64,000 nt of DNA from Vandammella animalimorsus. GTDB taxonomy: Bacteria; Pseudomonadota; Gammaproteobacteria; Burkholderiales; Burkholderiaceae_C. Positions 27,783-37,361 of the stretch are shown here, in pieces. The DNA lies in assembly GCF_002285285.1 (NCBI RefSeq), contig NZ_NSJF01000001.1, forward strand, positions 434,001 to 498,000, written 5' to 3'. The first letter of the stretch is position 1, and each line of letters opens with the position of its first letter. The notes under the pieces are model-generated. The model was not told where the DNA came from and did no database searches. It saw only the letters and a program-made list of their open reading frames with translations. The position numbers were made by a program, and so were the translations under genes.

Positions 27783-28328
27783 TCAGTCGGACGAAGGCTT
27801 GGCGGCGCGCTGCTGCGCGCGCCAAAGGCGGAATTTGTGCTCGAAGCCCAGCAGGCGGCTGAGCTCGAAAAGCAGCAGGCCCAGCAGCATGCTGCCGAAC
27901 TGCAAGGGCCTGAGCGAAAACAGCGAGCTGAGCAGATCCAGCACCTTGGGGCCGGCTTTGTGGATGGGCACCAGATCCACGGCCGCCAAGACCCAGAGCA
28001 GCTGCAGCGGCGCAAGCACGGCCATTAGGTAAATCAAGGCCATGCCGGCACGGCGTAGCCAGGTGATGGGACCAGGAAACAGATAGGCGTCGAGCAGGTG
28101 CGGGTCTTGGCTCAGCAGGGTCAGGCGGTACAGCGGCAGGGCCAGCACGAGCGCGGCCAGCAGCAGCGAGGCCAGGGACATCAGCAGGCTCATGAGCCGG
28201 CTGATGTCCCAGTAAAGTACTTGCAAGATGCTCAGGAACAGCACCAGCAGCGTAGTGCCGGCCGAAAGCATCAGTGCGATCAGGTTGATCGCATAGGCCA
28301 GGCGGAACTGGGGCGTGACGCGGACCAT
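27783..28328 (-). CDS. uncharacterised inner-membrane protein between leuC and leuD
   Basis: A 181-aa protein with about four hydrophobic helices: [60 protein letters not shown] and [19 protein letters not shown]. The tail is basic ([15 protein letters not shown]) and probably cytoplasmic. No recognisable domain or catalytic motif. It is tightly coupled to leuD (1-bp gap) and follows the entericidin gene by 84 bp. A link to leucine synthesis is suggested only by position. Confidence 0.7.
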   Translation of the reverse strand: MVRVTPQFRLAYAINLIALMLSAGTTLLVLFLSILQVLYWDISRLMSLLMSLASLLLAALVLALPLYRLTLLSQDPHLLDAYLFPGPITWLRRAGMALIYLMAVLAPLQLLWVLAAVDLVPIHKAGPKVLDLLSSLFSLRPLQFGSMLLGLLLFELSRLLGFEHKFRLWRAQQRAAKPSSD

Positions 28329-28412
28329 GGGCGCAGTACCGGCAAGAAGTGATGGGTCGCAGCCGCTTTCTGAAAGAGATGGAGGAGGGCTGCGACCAGC
28401 GCGCTGCCGGGA

Positions 28413-28544
28413 TTACTTGGCCGCGCGCTCGATGGCGCGGCCGCCTTGCTGCACGTCTTGGCCGACGCCTTGCACGGTGTTGCAGCCGGCCAGGGCCAGG
28501 GCGGCGACGAGGGTGGCCAGGATGCTGGATGCGATGGTTTTCAT
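28413..28544 (-). CDS. ecnB: entericidin A/B-family small lipoprotein
   Basis: A 43-aa lipoprotein: MKTIASSILATLVAALALAGC is signal peptide plus lipobox (Cys21), then NTVQGVGQDVQQGGRAIERAAK, the G-x-G-x-D-x-x-x-G-G pattern of entericidins. E. coli EcnA/EcnB form an antidote/toxin pair linked to stationary-phase lysis; a single copy with no partner is present here, so a toxin role is uncertain. Two adjacent ATGs (28547, 28544) exist; AAGGAG at 6 bp favours 28544. It lies 146 bp downstream of leuC. Confidence 0.85.
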   Translation of the reverse strand: MKTIASSILATLVAALALAGCNTVQGVGQDVQQGGRAIERAAK

Positions 28545-28690
28545 CATGATCTCCTTAGGGGGCTACCTGAACATTTTCTGCAAGGCAGCAGGGTTGTGAA
28601 AAAGGCTGGGCAGTTTGTAGCCCAATCGCGCCGGCCAGGCAACTGCCAGGGGCGCTCAATGTGTGTGTTCAATGCGCGCTCAAGGCGCGT

Positions 28691-30112
28691 TCAGGCAAAG
28701 CGCCGGATGTCGACGAAGTGGCCATGGATGGCAGCGGCAGCGGCCATGGCGGGGCTGACCAGGTGGGTGCGCCCGCCGGCGCCCTGGCGGCCTTCGAAGT
28801 TGCGGTTGCTGGTGGAGGCGCAGCGCTCGCCCGGCTCCAGCCGGTCGGCATTCATGGCCAGGCACATGGAGCAGCCCGGCTCGCGCCACTCGAAGCCGGC
28901 GGCCTTGAAGATCTGGTCCAGCCCTTCGCGCTCGGCCTGTTCCTTGACCACGCCCGAGCCGGGCACGACCATGGCCAGCTTGATGTTGCGCGCCACTTTC
29001 TGGCCGAGCTTCTTGACCACGGCGGCCGCCTCGCGCATGTCCTCGATGCGGCTGTTGGTGCATGAGCCGATGAACACTTTGTCCACGAAGATGTCGTGCA
29101 GCGGCTTGCCTGGCTCCAGTGCCATGTAGCTCAGCGCGCGCTCCATGGCGCTGCGCTTGACCGGATCTTTTTCCTTGTCCGGGTCGGGCACGCGGGCGTC
29201 GATGCCCAGCACCATCTCGGGCGAGGTGCCCCAGGTGACCTGCGGCACGATCTGCGCCGCATCAAGCTCGACCACCTTGTCGAACACAGCGCCGGGGTCG
29301 GAGTGCAAGGTTTTCCAGTACTGCACGGCCTGTTCCCACTCCAGCCCGGTGGGCGCCAGCGGCCGGCCCTTGATGTAGTCGATGGTTTTGTCGTCCACGG
29401 CCACCAGGCCGGCGCGGGCACCGGCTTCGATGGCCATGTTGCACACCGTCATGCGCCCCTCCATGGACAGGTCGCGGATGGCTGAGCCGGCAAATTCGAT
29501 GGTGTAGCCCGTGCCGCCGGCGGTGCCGATCTTGCCGATGATGGCCAGCACGATGTCCTTGGCGGTGACGCCGGGCGCAGCCTTGCCTTCGACCTTGATG
29601 AGCATGTTCTTGGCCTTTTTGGCCAGCAGCGTCTGCGTGGCCATGACGTGCTCGACCTCGCTGGTGCCGATGCCGTGCGCCAGCGCGCCAAAGGCGCCGT
29701 GCGTGGAGGTGTGGCTGTCGCCGCAGACCACGGTCATGCCCGGCAGCGTGGCGCCGTTTTCCGGGCCCATGACGTGCACGATGCCCTGGCCCTTGGACAT
29801 GAAGGGGAAGAAGGCTGCCGCGCCGAACTCGTTGATGTTGGCGTTGAGCGTGACGATCTGCTCCTTGCTGATCGGGTCTTCAATGCCGTCGTAGCCGCGC
29901 TCCCAGCCGGTGGTGGGGGTGTTGTGGTCGGCGGTGGCGACGATGGAGCTGACGCGCCAGACCTTGCGCCCGGCTTCGCGCAGGCCCTCGAAGGCCTGCG
30001 GGCTGGTGACTTCGTGCACCAGGTGGCGGTCAATGTAGAGGATGGCGGTGCCGTCCTCCTCAGTGTGGACGACGTGCTCGTCGAAGATCTTGTCGTAGAG
30101 GGTCTTGTTCAT
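28691..30112 (-). CDS. leuC: 3-isopropylmalate dehydratase large subunit
   Basis: Aconitase-family [4Fe-4S] enzyme of leucine synthesis, 473 aa. The start is [53 protein letters not shown] is the aconitase signature, and [13 protein letters not shown] holds one cluster cysteine. The other two are in GCSMCLAMN near the C-terminus. Start 30112 (GTTCAT on the plus strand) fits the family better than 30124. Upstream lies a LysR regulator on the same strand. Confidence 0.96.
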   Translation of the reverse strand: MNKTLYDKIFDEHVVHTEEDGTAILYIDRHLVHEVTSPQAFEGLREAGRKVWRVSSIVATADHNTPTTGWERGYDGIEDPISKEQIVTLNANINEFGAAAFFPFMSKGQGIVHVMGPENGATLPGMTVVCGDSHTSTHGAFGALAHGIGTSEVEHVMATQTLLAKKAKNMLIKVEGKAAPGVTAKDIVLAIIGKIGTAGGTGYTIEFAGSAIRDLSMEGRMTVCNMAIEAGARAGLVAVDDKTIDYIKGRPLAPTGLEWEQAVQYWKTLHSDPGAVFDKVVELDAAQIVPQVTWGTSPEMVLGIDARVPDPDKEKDPVKRSAMERALSYMALEPGKPLHDIFVDKVFIGSCTNSRIEDMREAAAVVKKLGQKVARNIKLAMVVPGSGVVKEQAEREGLDQIFKAAGFEWREPGCSMCLAMNADRLEPGERCASTSNRNFEGRQGAGGRTHLVSPAMAAAAAIHGHFVDIRRFA

Positions 30113-30189
30113 GGGGCGGGGCAATCAGGGGTAGCGGTGGATGTTCTGGGTGCGCAGTAGTGGGCGCGCATTGTAGGTGGCACAGGCTC

Positions 30190-31143
30190 TCAAGTCTGAA
30201 CAGGCGGGGCCTGGGCCCGGTGCTGCAAATGCTCGGCCAGCAGGCGGGCCGCTGGTGGCAGGGCCTCGAAATCGCGCGCAATCAGCCAGGACTGGCGCTG
30301 CGCCCAGGCGTCGAGCAGGGGCATGGCGCACAGCCCACCCCAGCTTTGCATCAGCGCAAAGGCGCGGTCGGGCATGAGGCCGATGCCCAGGCCGTTGTCG
30401 ATCATGCGGCACATGGCATCCAGCCCGGTGACCTGGATGCGCTGGCGCAGGGCCTTGCCAGCCGCCGCGGCAGCCTGTCGCATCAACAGGCCGATGCTGC
30501 TGTCGCTGTGCAGGCCGACGAAATCGGCATCCAGGGCCTGCGCAAAGGCCAGGCCGGGTGCGTCGCCTGCGTTGGCCAGCGGGTGGCTGCGCGGCATGAC
30601 CAGTACCAGGCGGTCGCGGTGATAGGGGCGCGCCTGCAGTGCAGCGGGCGGCTGGCCGGGCGTATGGCAGATGCCCAGGCCCACGGCGCCCTCCTGTACT
30701 GCGGCCAGGGTGTCGCGGCTCATGCGCTCCTGCAGGTCGATTTTGATGGCCGGGTGCTGGCGCACGAAGTGGCCCAGGTCTTCAGGCAGGAACTGCACGA
30801 TGGCCGACAGGTTGGCAAACACCTGCACATGGCCGCGCACGCCTTCGGCGTACTCCTGCAGATCGCTGTGCAGGCGCCCGATCTCGTTGAGGATGCTGCG
30901 CGCGTGCTGCAGCAGGTTTTGCCCTGCCGGGGTAGGGCGCACGCCCCGGCTGTGGCGCTGCAGCAGTGGCATGCCAATTTCGCGCTCCAGATCGGACAGG
31001 CGCTTGCTGACCGCGGAAGCGGCGATGAACTCACGCTGCGCCGCATGGCCGATGCTGCCGCTTTCGCAGACGGCCACGAACAATTGCAGCGTCGTCAGGC
31101 TGGGCGGGCGCAGCAGGCGGGGAGCTTGGGGCGTGGGCGTCAT
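30190..31143 (-). CDS. LysR-family transcriptional regulator
   Basis: A 317-aa regulator. The N-terminal helix-turn-helix (about 15-75) reads LQLFVAVCESGSIGHAAQREFIAASAVSKRLSDLEREIGMPLLQRHSRGVRPTPAG, typical LysR. The C-terminal half is a periplasmic-binding-fold effector domain (LGICHTPG, RDRLVLVMPRSHPLA, GLGIGLMPDRAF). It lies 77 bp upstream of leuC, same strand, an order frequently seen in Comamonadaceae, but whether it controls the leu genes is not shown. The effector is unknown. Confidence 0.9.
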   Translation of the reverse strand: MTPTPQAPRLLRPPSLTTLQLFVAVCESGSIGHAAQREFIAASAVSKRLSDLEREIGMPLLQRHSRGVRPTPAGQNLLQHARSILNEIGRLHSDLQEYAEGVRGHVQVFANLSAIVQFLPEDLGHFVRQHPAIKIDLQERMSRDTLAAVQEGAVGLGICHTPGQPPAALQARPYHRDRLVLVMPRSHPLANAGDAPGLAFAQALDADFVGLHSDSSIGLLMRQAAAAAGKALRQRIQVTGLDAMCRMIDNGLGIGLMPDRAFALMQSWGGLCAMPLLDAWAQRQSWLIARDFEALPPAARLLAEHLQHRAQAPPVQT

Positions 31144-31429
31144 GGCTTTTGATATCGCTTTTTGCGAATTTGCTTAATTATTTCCGATAAAAATGCCTTT
31201 TGGGTTCGTGTATTGAGATGTCTTGCTTGGTGGTTGGGCATCGCAGCATTGCGCTGCCTCGTGGACGCGAGGGGATTTTTGCCGGCTGTTACGTCTGCTG
31301 GGGGCGCCGGCCAGATGGCGGCAGTTCACTTTTATCTACAATCGCGCCCTTCATTTTTTTGAAGGGCTTGCCGGGTTGGCATGCGCTGCATGCTCCGCAG
31401 CCCATTTGATCGATTTGACTACTTCACCA

Positions 31430-32071
31430 ATGAACAATGGACACAGTCTTCTGAAGATTGCCGTGATTTACGACGGCAGCTTCTTCTGGCGCATCAGCAA
31501 CTACTACCGTTTCACCCACGAACGCCAAAGCCATTTGAACATCGGCGCTTTGCACAACTACCTGCGCCACCACATCAGCGCCATCGAGAAAGACGGCCTG
31601 ACCGGGCTGTGCCAGATTGCCGAGGCGCATTTCTTCCGTGGCCGCTTCTCGCTCAAGGCCGTGCAGGCCACCCGCGATCCGCTCAAGCAACTGGAGACAG
31701 ATCGCTTCCAGGACCAGGTGCTGATGTGGGCGGGCGTGATCCCACACTATCAGCCCATGAACGAGGCGGTCAGCCCGCCGGAGGAAAAAGGCGTGGACAT
31801 CAGCCTGGCGCTGGAGACCTACGACCTGGCCTTGCACCACCGCTTTGACGTGGTGGTGCTGTTCACGGGCGCGGCCGATTTCTCGCCGTTGGTGCGCAAG
31901 CTGCAGGGTATTGGCTGTCGTGTGATGGTGCCCGAGTTCGACCTGCCCAACTACGCCAAGACTTCACAGCGCCTGCTGGAAGAAGCCGCCTACGTGCTGC
32001 CGCTGTCGGAGCTGATCGACGGCCACGTGGACGACGAGTACGAAACGCTGCTGGAAGAAGTCTTCCGCTGA
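31430..32071 (+). CDS. NYN (LabA/DUF88, PIN-like) domain protein
   Basis: A 213-aa cytoplasmic protein. KIAVIYDGSFFWRISNYY at the start carries the first conserved Asp of the NYN nuclease fold. KGVDISLALETYDLALHHRFDVVVLFTGAADFSPLVRKLQGIGCRVMV holds the other acidic residues and a Rossmann-like strand-helix pattern. NYN domains are predicted metal-dependent RNases. A helical insert (about 25-70) precedes the second motif. Start 31430 gives a normal N-terminus; earlier in-frame sequence is not conserved in character. The 286-bp upstream region, divergent from the LysR gene, is AT-rich near 31160-31200. Confidence 0.85.
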   Translation: MNNGHSLLKIAVIYDGSFFWRISNYYRFTHERQSHLNIGALHNYLRHHISAIEKDGLTGLCQIAEAHFFRGRFSLKAVQATRDPLKQLETDRFQDQVLMWAGVIPHYQPMNEAVSPPEEKGVDISLALETYDLALHHRFDVVVLFTGAADFSPLVRKLQGIGCRVMVPEFDLPNYAKTSQRLLEEAAYVLPLSELIDGHVDDEYETLLEEVFR

Positions 32072-32300
32072 ACGCACTGCGCTGTCAGGCCAGGCTTGTG
32101 GCATAGTGGGCAGCTCCTGTGCCCAGCCTGCGCGCGATGGCGCCAGGCGTACGGGCGCAGTGAATCCCTCACAGGGCCTGTCCTCCACAAAATCGCCGCG
32201 CACGGCGCTCGCCCCAGCCCATCCAGCCCGACCGCTCCTGTTTTGCGGCGCGGCGTGGGGATTTGGCGAGGCAGGCCCCCAGCCCAACAAGGGGGCCAAA

Positions 32301-33233
32301 GTGCTGTACAGCAAGTCTTGTCAAGTCTGGCGCCGCTGGGGCGTCTTGGCCGTGGCCTGGGCCATGGCCTTGGGCGCGGCCGCCGCCCTGGCCGGGGCCG
32401 AACCTGCACCACAGGCCGCGCCGCCAGTGCAGCCAGCGCAGATGATGCTGGCCCAGGAGTACCGTGGCCAGGCCGTGGCCGGTTGGTTGATGAGTGAGAA
32501 GCTCGATGGCGTGCGCGCCTTCTGGGATGGGCGCCAGCTCATCGGGCGCTCGGGCAAGGCCTTCACGGCGCCAGCGTGGTTCACGCAGGGCTTTCCGCCG
32601 TTTGCGCTCGATGGCGAGCTGTTTGCCGGCCGGGGCCGCTTCGAGCTGGCCGCAGCGGCCGTGCACAGCAGCGATCCACAGGCCTGGCAGCCACTGCACT
32701 ATGCGGTGTTCGACGTGCCCAATGCCGCAGGCGGCCTGCTGCAGCGCCTGCAAGTGCTGCGCGACTATCTGGCGCAGAGTGCGGCTACTGCTGCTGCTAC
32801 TGGGGCCGCTGGGGCTGGGCCGGGCCGCATCCGTATCGTGGAGCAGCGCCCGGTGGCTGATGCGGCGGCGGCTCAGGCCTTCTTGCGCGAAGTCGAAGCC
32901 GGCGGCGGTGAGGGCGTAATGCTGCGCCACCCTCAGGCGGCCTATCCGCGCGGGCGCAGCGAGCTGCTGCTGAAGATGAAAAGCGCGCACGATGCCGAAT
33001 GCGTCGTGGTCGCGCACCATCCAGGCCGGGGGCGTTTGCAGGGGCGGATGGGCTCGCTCAGCTGCGAGAACGCGCAAGGCCGCTTTCGCATCGGCTCGGG
33101 CTTTAGCGACAGCGAACGCAGTGCCCCGCCGCCCATTGGCAGCACCATCACCTACCGCTATCGAGGCCTGACCGCCAAAGGCTTGCCGCGCTTTGCCACT
33201 TTTGTGCGCATTCGCCCCGCGCAGGGCGATTGA
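32301..33233 (+). CDS. LigE-type minimal ATP-dependent DNA ligase, exported
   Basis: A 310-aa protein: a basic N-terminus and hydrophobic helix WGVLAVAWAMALGAAAALAGA form a signal peptide. Then SEKLDGVRAFWDG contains the adenylation lysine K67 (motif I KLDG). LDGELFAGRG is motif III, GGGEGVMLRHP motif IV and ELLLKMK motif V, followed by an OB fold with HHPGRGRLQGRMGSL. There is no extra DNA-binding domain. Such Lig E enzymes are predicted periplasmic and linked to competence or extracellular DNA in Neisseria and relatives. GTG 32301, with AAGGGGG upstream, is the likely start; an ATG at 32106 gives an implausible leader. Confidence 0.85.
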   Translation: MLYSKSCQVWRRWGVLAVAWAMALGAAAALAGAEPAPQAAPPVQPAQMMLAQEYRGQAVAGWLMSEKLDGVRAFWDGRQLIGRSGKAFTAPAWFTQGFPPFALDGELFAGRGRFELAAAAVHSSDPQAWQPLHYAVFDVPNAAGGLLQRLQVLRDYLAQSAATAAATGAAGAGPGRIRIVEQRPVADAAAAQAFLREVEAGGGEGVMLRHPQAAYPRGRSELLLKMKSAHDAECVVVAHHPGRGRLQGRMGSLSCENAQGRFRIGSGFSDSERSAPPPIGSTITYRYRGLTAKGLPRFATFVRIRPAQGD

Positions 33234-33340
33234 GCGTTTTGCCTGGGGTATAAACGGGCGCTGGCGCTGCCTTTGGGCTTGTGAGTTTCGCTTGCGGGAT
33301 GCACAGCCAAGGGCCTTGCCAGTCCTGAACATCCCTGCAC

Positions 33341-34417
33341 ATGCCCAGCCAGCCCATTGAAGACGCTCCCGCCGTGCCGCACAGCATGGCCCGCCCGCTG
33401 TCGCCGCGCCGGCGCGCCTGGCGGCGCTTCCGGCGCAATCGCTTGGGTTACTGGAGCCTGCTGCTGTTTGCCGCGCTGCTGCTGCTCAGCCTGATGGCCG
33501 AGCTGCTCTCCAACGACAAGCCGCTGCTGATGCGTTATGAGGGGCGGTTTTACCTGCCGCTGCTGCACAGCTACCCGGAGACCACCTTCGGCGGTGATTT
33601 CGAGACCGAAACCGATTACCTCGATCCACTGATCCTGCAGCGCATCACCAGCGCAGGCAATTGGGCGCTGTTCCCGCCCAATCGCTATGGCCCCAAAACC
33701 ATCAATTACTACAGCAGCGCCCCGGATCCGGCGCCGCCCTCGCGCCAGAACTGGCTGGGCACGGACAACCGCGGCCGCGACCTGCTGGCCCAGCTCATCT
33801 ATGGCTTTCGCGTCAGCGTGCTGTTTGCGCTGGCGCTGACGGCCATTGGCGTGGCGCTGGGGGTGGTCGCTGGCGCGGTGCAGGGCTTTTTTGCCGGCAA
33901 GGTGGATTTGGTCGGCCAGCGCTTTCTGGAAGTCTGGGGCTCCATGCCTGAGCTGTTTTTGCTCATCATCCTCAGCGCCATCTTCCAGCCCAGCATTGGA
34001 TTGCTGCTGCTGATTTTGAGTCTGTTTGGCTGGATGGGCCTGTCGGACTACGTGCGCGCTGAATTCCTGCGCAATCGCCAGCTCGATTACGTCAAGTCCG
34101 CGCGGGCGCTGGGCGTGAGCAATTGGCAAATCATGCGCCGTCACATCCTGCCCAACAGCATGACGCCGGTGGTCACCTTCCTGCCCTTTCGCATGAGTGC
34201 GGCCATTGCCTCGCTGGTGGCGCTGGACTTCCTGGGCCTGGGCGTGCCGCCGGGCACGCCCTCGCTGGGCGAGTTGCTCAACCAGGGCAAGAGCAATCTC
34301 GACGCCTGGTGGATCGGGGTATTCACCTTCTTGCTGATGGTGCTGACGCTGCTGCTGCTGACGCTGATGGGCGATGCGCTGCGCGATGCGCTCGATCCGC
34401 GCAAGCAGGCCGCATGA
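33341..34417 (+). CDS. yejE: ABC transporter permease YejE-like
   Basis: Inner-membrane permease of 358 aa for peptides such as microcin C in E. coli. The basic N-terminus is followed by a first helix (YWSLLLFAALLLLSLMAELL) and a long periplasmic loop containing SYPETTFGGDFETETDYLDP, typical of YejE. WLGTDNRGRDLLAQLIYGFRVS and the EAA-type loop LDYVKSARALGVSNWQIMRRHILPN complete the motif set. It is followed 18 bp later by yejF. The usual upstream partners yejA (binding protein) and yejB (second permease) are absent here; the DNA ligase gene lies upstream. Confidence 0.9.
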   Translation: MPSQPIEDAPAVPHSMARPLSPRRRAWRRFRRNRLGYWSLLLFAALLLLSLMAELLSNDKPLLMRYEGRFYLPLLHSYPETTFGGDFETETDYLDPLILQRITSAGNWALFPPNRYGPKTINYYSSAPDPAPPSRQNWLGTDNRGRDLLAQLIYGFRVSVLFALALTAIGVALGVVAGAVQGFFAGKVDLVGQRFLEVWGSMPELFLLIILSAIFQPSIGLLLLILSLFGWMGLSDYVRAEFLRNRQLDYVKSARALGVSNWQIMRRHILPNSMTPVVTFLPFRMSAAIASLVALDFLGLGVPPGTPSLGELLNQGKSNLDAWWIGVFTFLLMVLTLLLLTLMGDALRDALDPRKQAA

Positions 34418-34435
34418 GCGGCATTCCAACAGCCC

Positions 34436-36124
34436 ATGCACCATTCACCGATGAGCCAATACTCCAACCTGCAAGCCAATGCCCGCCAGCCGTTGCTCGA
34501 TGTGCAAGGGCTGAACGTGGCCTTTGGCAGCCAGCAGGTCGTGCATGGCGTGGATCTGCGCATTGCCCAGGGCGAGCGCCTGGCGCTGGTCGGGGAATCG
34601 GGCTCGGGCAAAAGCGTCACAGCGCTGAGCCTGCTGCGCCTGCTCGAAGGCGCGCAGCTGAGCGGCCGCGCACAGCTGGCCGGGCGCGATCTGCTGACCA
34701 TGGACGAGGCGCAGCTGCGCGCCGTGCGCGGCGGCGAGGTGGCGGTGATCTTTCAAGAGCCCATGACCGCGCTCAATCCATTGATGACGGTTGGGCGGCA
34801 GATTGCCGAGGTGCTGCAGCTCAAACAAGGCCTGTCATTGGCTGCTGCGCAGCAGCAGGCCGTGGCCTTGCTGGAAAAAACCGGCATTCCGGAACCCGCG
34901 CGGCGTGCGCACAGCTACCCGCACCAGCTCAGCGGCGGCCAGCGCCAGCGCGCCATGATCGCCATGGCGCTGGCCAACCGCCCGGCGCTGCTGATCGCCG
35001 ACGAGCCGACAACGGCGCTGGACGTGCAGCTGCGCCAGCAAATCCTGCAGCTGCTGGCCGATCTGCAGCGCGAGACGGGCATGGCCATCCTGCTGATCAC
35101 GCACGACCTGAACCTGGTGCGCCAGTTTGCCGATCGCATCGCCGTCATGCAGGCCGGGCGCATCGTCGAGCAAGGCCCAGTGCAGCAGCTGTTCGCGGCG
35201 CCGCAGCAGCCCTACACCCGGCAGCTCATCGGCAGCCGCCCAGTGCGCGATGTCGTCGAAGCGCCCGACACGCCCCCCGCGCAGCAGGCATCCCAGCCCG
35301 CGCCCGCCATCGAGGCGCGCGGCCTGGCGGTGCACTACGAAGTGCCCATCCCCGGTCTGCGCGGCTGGCTGCGCAAGGGGCGTTTTACCGCCGTGCAGCC
35401 TATGGACTTCACGCTCGCGCCGCAGCAGACGCTGGCCATTGTGGGCGAGTCCGGTTCGGGCAAGACCACGCTGGCCCAGGCCGTGCTGGGCCTGCTGCCC
35501 ATGCAGGGGCAGCTGCGCATCAATGGCCAACCCTGGCAACAGCCGGCCATGCGCAACAGCGCGCACAACCAACGATTGCGGCGGCAAATCCAAGTCGTGT
35601 TCCAGGATCCGTTCTCGGCCCTGTCGCCGCGCCTGACCGTGGGCGAAATCGTCGAGGAGGGCGCGCTGGCGCACGGCTTGGGCCTGAGCGCGGCCCAGCG
35701 CCGGGCCAAGGCCCTGGCGCTGCTGGCCGAAGTGGGGCTGACGCCGGCGCAGTTCCCCCAGCTGCTGGAGCGCTACCCGCACGAATTCTCCGGTGGCCAG
35801 CGCCAGCGCATCGCCATCGCCCGGGCGCTGATGGTCGAGCCTTCCATCCTGGTGCTCGACGAGCCCACCAGCGCGCTCGATGCCACCATCCAGCAACAAG
35901 TGCTGGCCCTGCTGCAGCGCTTGCAGCGCGAGCGCGGCCTGGCCTATTTGCTCATCACCCACGACGTGGACGTGGTGCGCGCCATGGCCCACCATGTGCT
36001 GGTGATGAAAAACGGCCAGGATGTCGAGGCCGGCCCCATCGCCGCTGTGCTGCATCGCCCGCAGCACCCCTACACCCAGGCGCTTTTGGCTGCTGCTCAG
36101 GCCCCGGCGCCGCACCATTCATGA
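34436..36124 (+). CDS. yejF: double-ATPase ABC transporter subunit YejF-like
   Basis: A 562-aa cytoplasmic protein with two ABC domains. Walker A GESGSGKS at 53-60 and a second GESGSGKT around 337-344; signatures LSGGQRQR and FSGGQRQR (near 164 and 452); Walker [13 protein letters not shown] and [11 protein letters not shown]. Arrangement and length match YejF, which powers YejABE. An ATG at 34451 (MSQYSNL) is an alternative start. With no yejA/yejB in the cluster it must use partners encoded elsewhere or be a remnant operon. Confidence 0.92.
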   Translation: MHHSPMSQYSNLQANARQPLLDVQGLNVAFGSQQVVHGVDLRIAQGERLALVGESGSGKSVTALSLLRLLEGAQLSGRAQLAGRDLLTMDEAQLRAVRGGEVAVIFQEPMTALNPLMTVGRQIAEVLQLKQGLSLAAAQQQAVALLEKTGIPEPARRAHSYPHQLSGGQRQRAMIAMALANRPALLIADEPTTALDVQLRQQILQLLADLQRETGMAILLITHDLNLVRQFADRIAVMQAGRIVEQGPVQQLFAAPQQPYTRQLIGSRPVRDVVEAPDTPPAQQASQPAPAIEARGLAVHYEVPIPGLRGWLRKGRFTAVQPMDFTLAPQQTLAIVGESGSGKTTLAQAVLGLLPMQGQLRINGQPWQQPAMRNSAHNQRLRRQIQVVFQDPFSALSPRLTVGEIVEEGALAHGLGLSAAQRRAKALALLAEVGLTPAQFPQLLERYPHEFSGGQRQRIAIARALMVEPSILVLDEPTSALDATIQQQVLALLQRLQRERGLAYLLITHDVDVVRAMAHHVLVMKNGQDVEAGPIAAVLHRPQHPYTQALLAAAQAPAPHHS

Positions 36125-36162
36125 GCTGCGCTAATGCCGCGCAGGGCGGCCTTGGCGTTTGT

Positions 36163-36247
36163 TATACAATGCGCGGTTTGCAGCGTTTTTGCCCCGCAGC
36201 AAAACGGCATGGCTGATGCAGCGCCTGGCTTGCCAGGCTTTTGTTTT
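36163..36247 (+). promoter_or_regulatory. rplM leader: promoter-like TATACAAT followed by terminator hairpin
   Basis: TATACAAT at 36163-36170 is a good -10 (TACAAT), though no clear -35 is seen. About 50 bp later GCCTGGC (36223-36229), a 2-nt loop and GCCAGGC (36232-36238) form a stem followed by TTTTGTTTT to 36247. The hairpin lies about 95 bp before the rplM ATG. Either it ends yejF transcription and rplM uses an unseen later promoter, or it is an attenuator in the rplM leader. The second fits the lack of any promoter-like sequence between 36248 and 36342. Confidence 0.5.
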
Positions 36248-36342
36248 GTGGCCCACGCCGCCCACCACCTAAGAGGCTCCGCTCCAAGAAGAGCACCGAC
36301 CGTGGCAATAGGGCAAGTTTCTTGTTTTCAAAGGAAAACCGC

Positions 36343-36771
36343 ATGTCTACATTCAGCGCAAAACCCGCTGAGGTGCAACATGAGTGGTTTGTGATCGACG
36401 CCACCGACAAGGTGCTCGGCCGGGTAGCCAGCGAAGTTGCCCTGCGCCTGCGCGGCAAGCACAAAGCCATTTACACACCTCACGTTGACACGGGCGACTA
36501 CATCGTCGTCATCAATGCCTCCAAGCTCAAGGTCACCGGCAACAAGAGCCTGGACAAGATGTACTACCGCCACACCGGCTATCCTGGCGGCATCCGCGCC
36601 ACCAACTTCCGTGACATGCAGGCCAAGCACCCCGGCCGCGCACTGGAGAAGGCCGTCAAGGGCATGCTGCCCAAGGGCCCGCTGGGCTACGCCATGATCA
36701 AGAAGCTCAAGGTCTATGGCGGCGCCGAGCACCCGCATACCGCCCAACAGCCCAAAGTGCTGGAAATCTAA
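36343..36771 (+). CDS. rplM: 50S ribosomal protein L13
   Basis: Large-subunit assembly protein of 142 aa. [41 protein letters not shown] is the L13 N-terminus. [25 protein letters not shown] and [13 protein letters not shown] are conserved. AAAGGAAAACCGC precedes the ATG at 36343; an in-frame upstream ATG at 36241 is not used by the family. It is 12 bp from rpsI, the universal rplM-rpsI operon. Confidence 0.98.
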   Translation: MSTFSAKPAEVQHEWFVIDATDKVLGRVASEVALRLRGKHKAIYTPHVDTGDYIVVINASKLKVTGNKSLDKMYYRHTGYPGGIRATNFRDMQAKHPGRALEKAVKGMLPKGPLGYAMIKKLKVYGGAEHPHTAQQPKVLEI

Positions 36772-36783
36772 GGAGCCTGCAAC

Positions 36784-37176
36784 ATGATTGGTGATTGGAA
36801 CAATGGCACCGGCCGCCGCAAATCCAGCGTGGCCCGTGTCTTCCTGAAAAAAGGCTCCGGCAAGATCGTCATCAACGGCAAGGAGATCGAAAACTACTTC
36901 GGTCGCCAGACCTCGATCATGATCGCCAAGCAGCCCCTGGTGCTGACCGACCATGTCGAAACCTTCGACATCCAGGTCAACGTGCATGGCGGCGGTGAAT
37001 CCGGCCAGGCCGGCGCAGTGCGCCATGGCATCACCCGCGCGCTGATCGACTACGACGAGACGCTCAAGCCCCAGCTGTCCGCTGCCGGCTACGTCACGCG
37101 CGACGCCCGCGAGGTCGAGCGCAAGAAGGTTGGTCTGCACTCCGCCCGTCGCCGCAAGCAGTTCTCCAAGCGTTAA
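36784..37176 (+). CDS. rpsI: 30S ribosomal protein S9
   Basis: Small-subunit protein of 130 aa whose basic C-terminal tail ([10 protein letters not shown]) reaches the P-site t[29 protein letters not shown] and the [19 protein letters not shown] signature are clear. AAGGAG lies 7 bp before the ATG. A strong terminator follows. Confidence 0.98.
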   Translation: MIGDWNNGTGRRKSSVARVFLKKGSGKIVINGKEIENYFGRQTSIMIAKQPLVLTDHVETFDIQVNVHGGGESGQAGAVRHGITRALIDYDETLKPQLSAAGYVTRDAREVERKKVGLHSARRRKQFSKR

Positions 37177-37192
37177 TTGCTGGTGTGCGAAC

Positions 37193-37228
37193 AAAAAGCC
37201 ATGCTTGGCAACAAGCATGGCTTTTTTT
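37193..37228 (+). terminator. intrinsic terminator after rpsI
   Basis: GCCATGCTTG (37198-37207), loop GCAA, CAAGCATGGC (37212-37221), preceded by five A and followed by seven T. A classical strong, potentially bidirectional terminator 17 bp after the rpsI stop. Confidence 0.93.
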
Positions 37229-37361
37229 ATGCCTTGTGCCCCGCCTTGAATCTTGCTTTGGTGTGTTCCATTCGCGCTCCGTTCAATGGTTTTGCAGATG
37301 AGTCTGATCGAGCTCCCGCCCGAGCCGCGAAGGCAGCAGCAGCAGCGATAATCGCGCCACT

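Noticed and set aside
28413-28544. Entericidin toxin-antitoxin pair
   Set aside because: Only one entericidin-like gene is present; no second small lipoprotein was found beside it.
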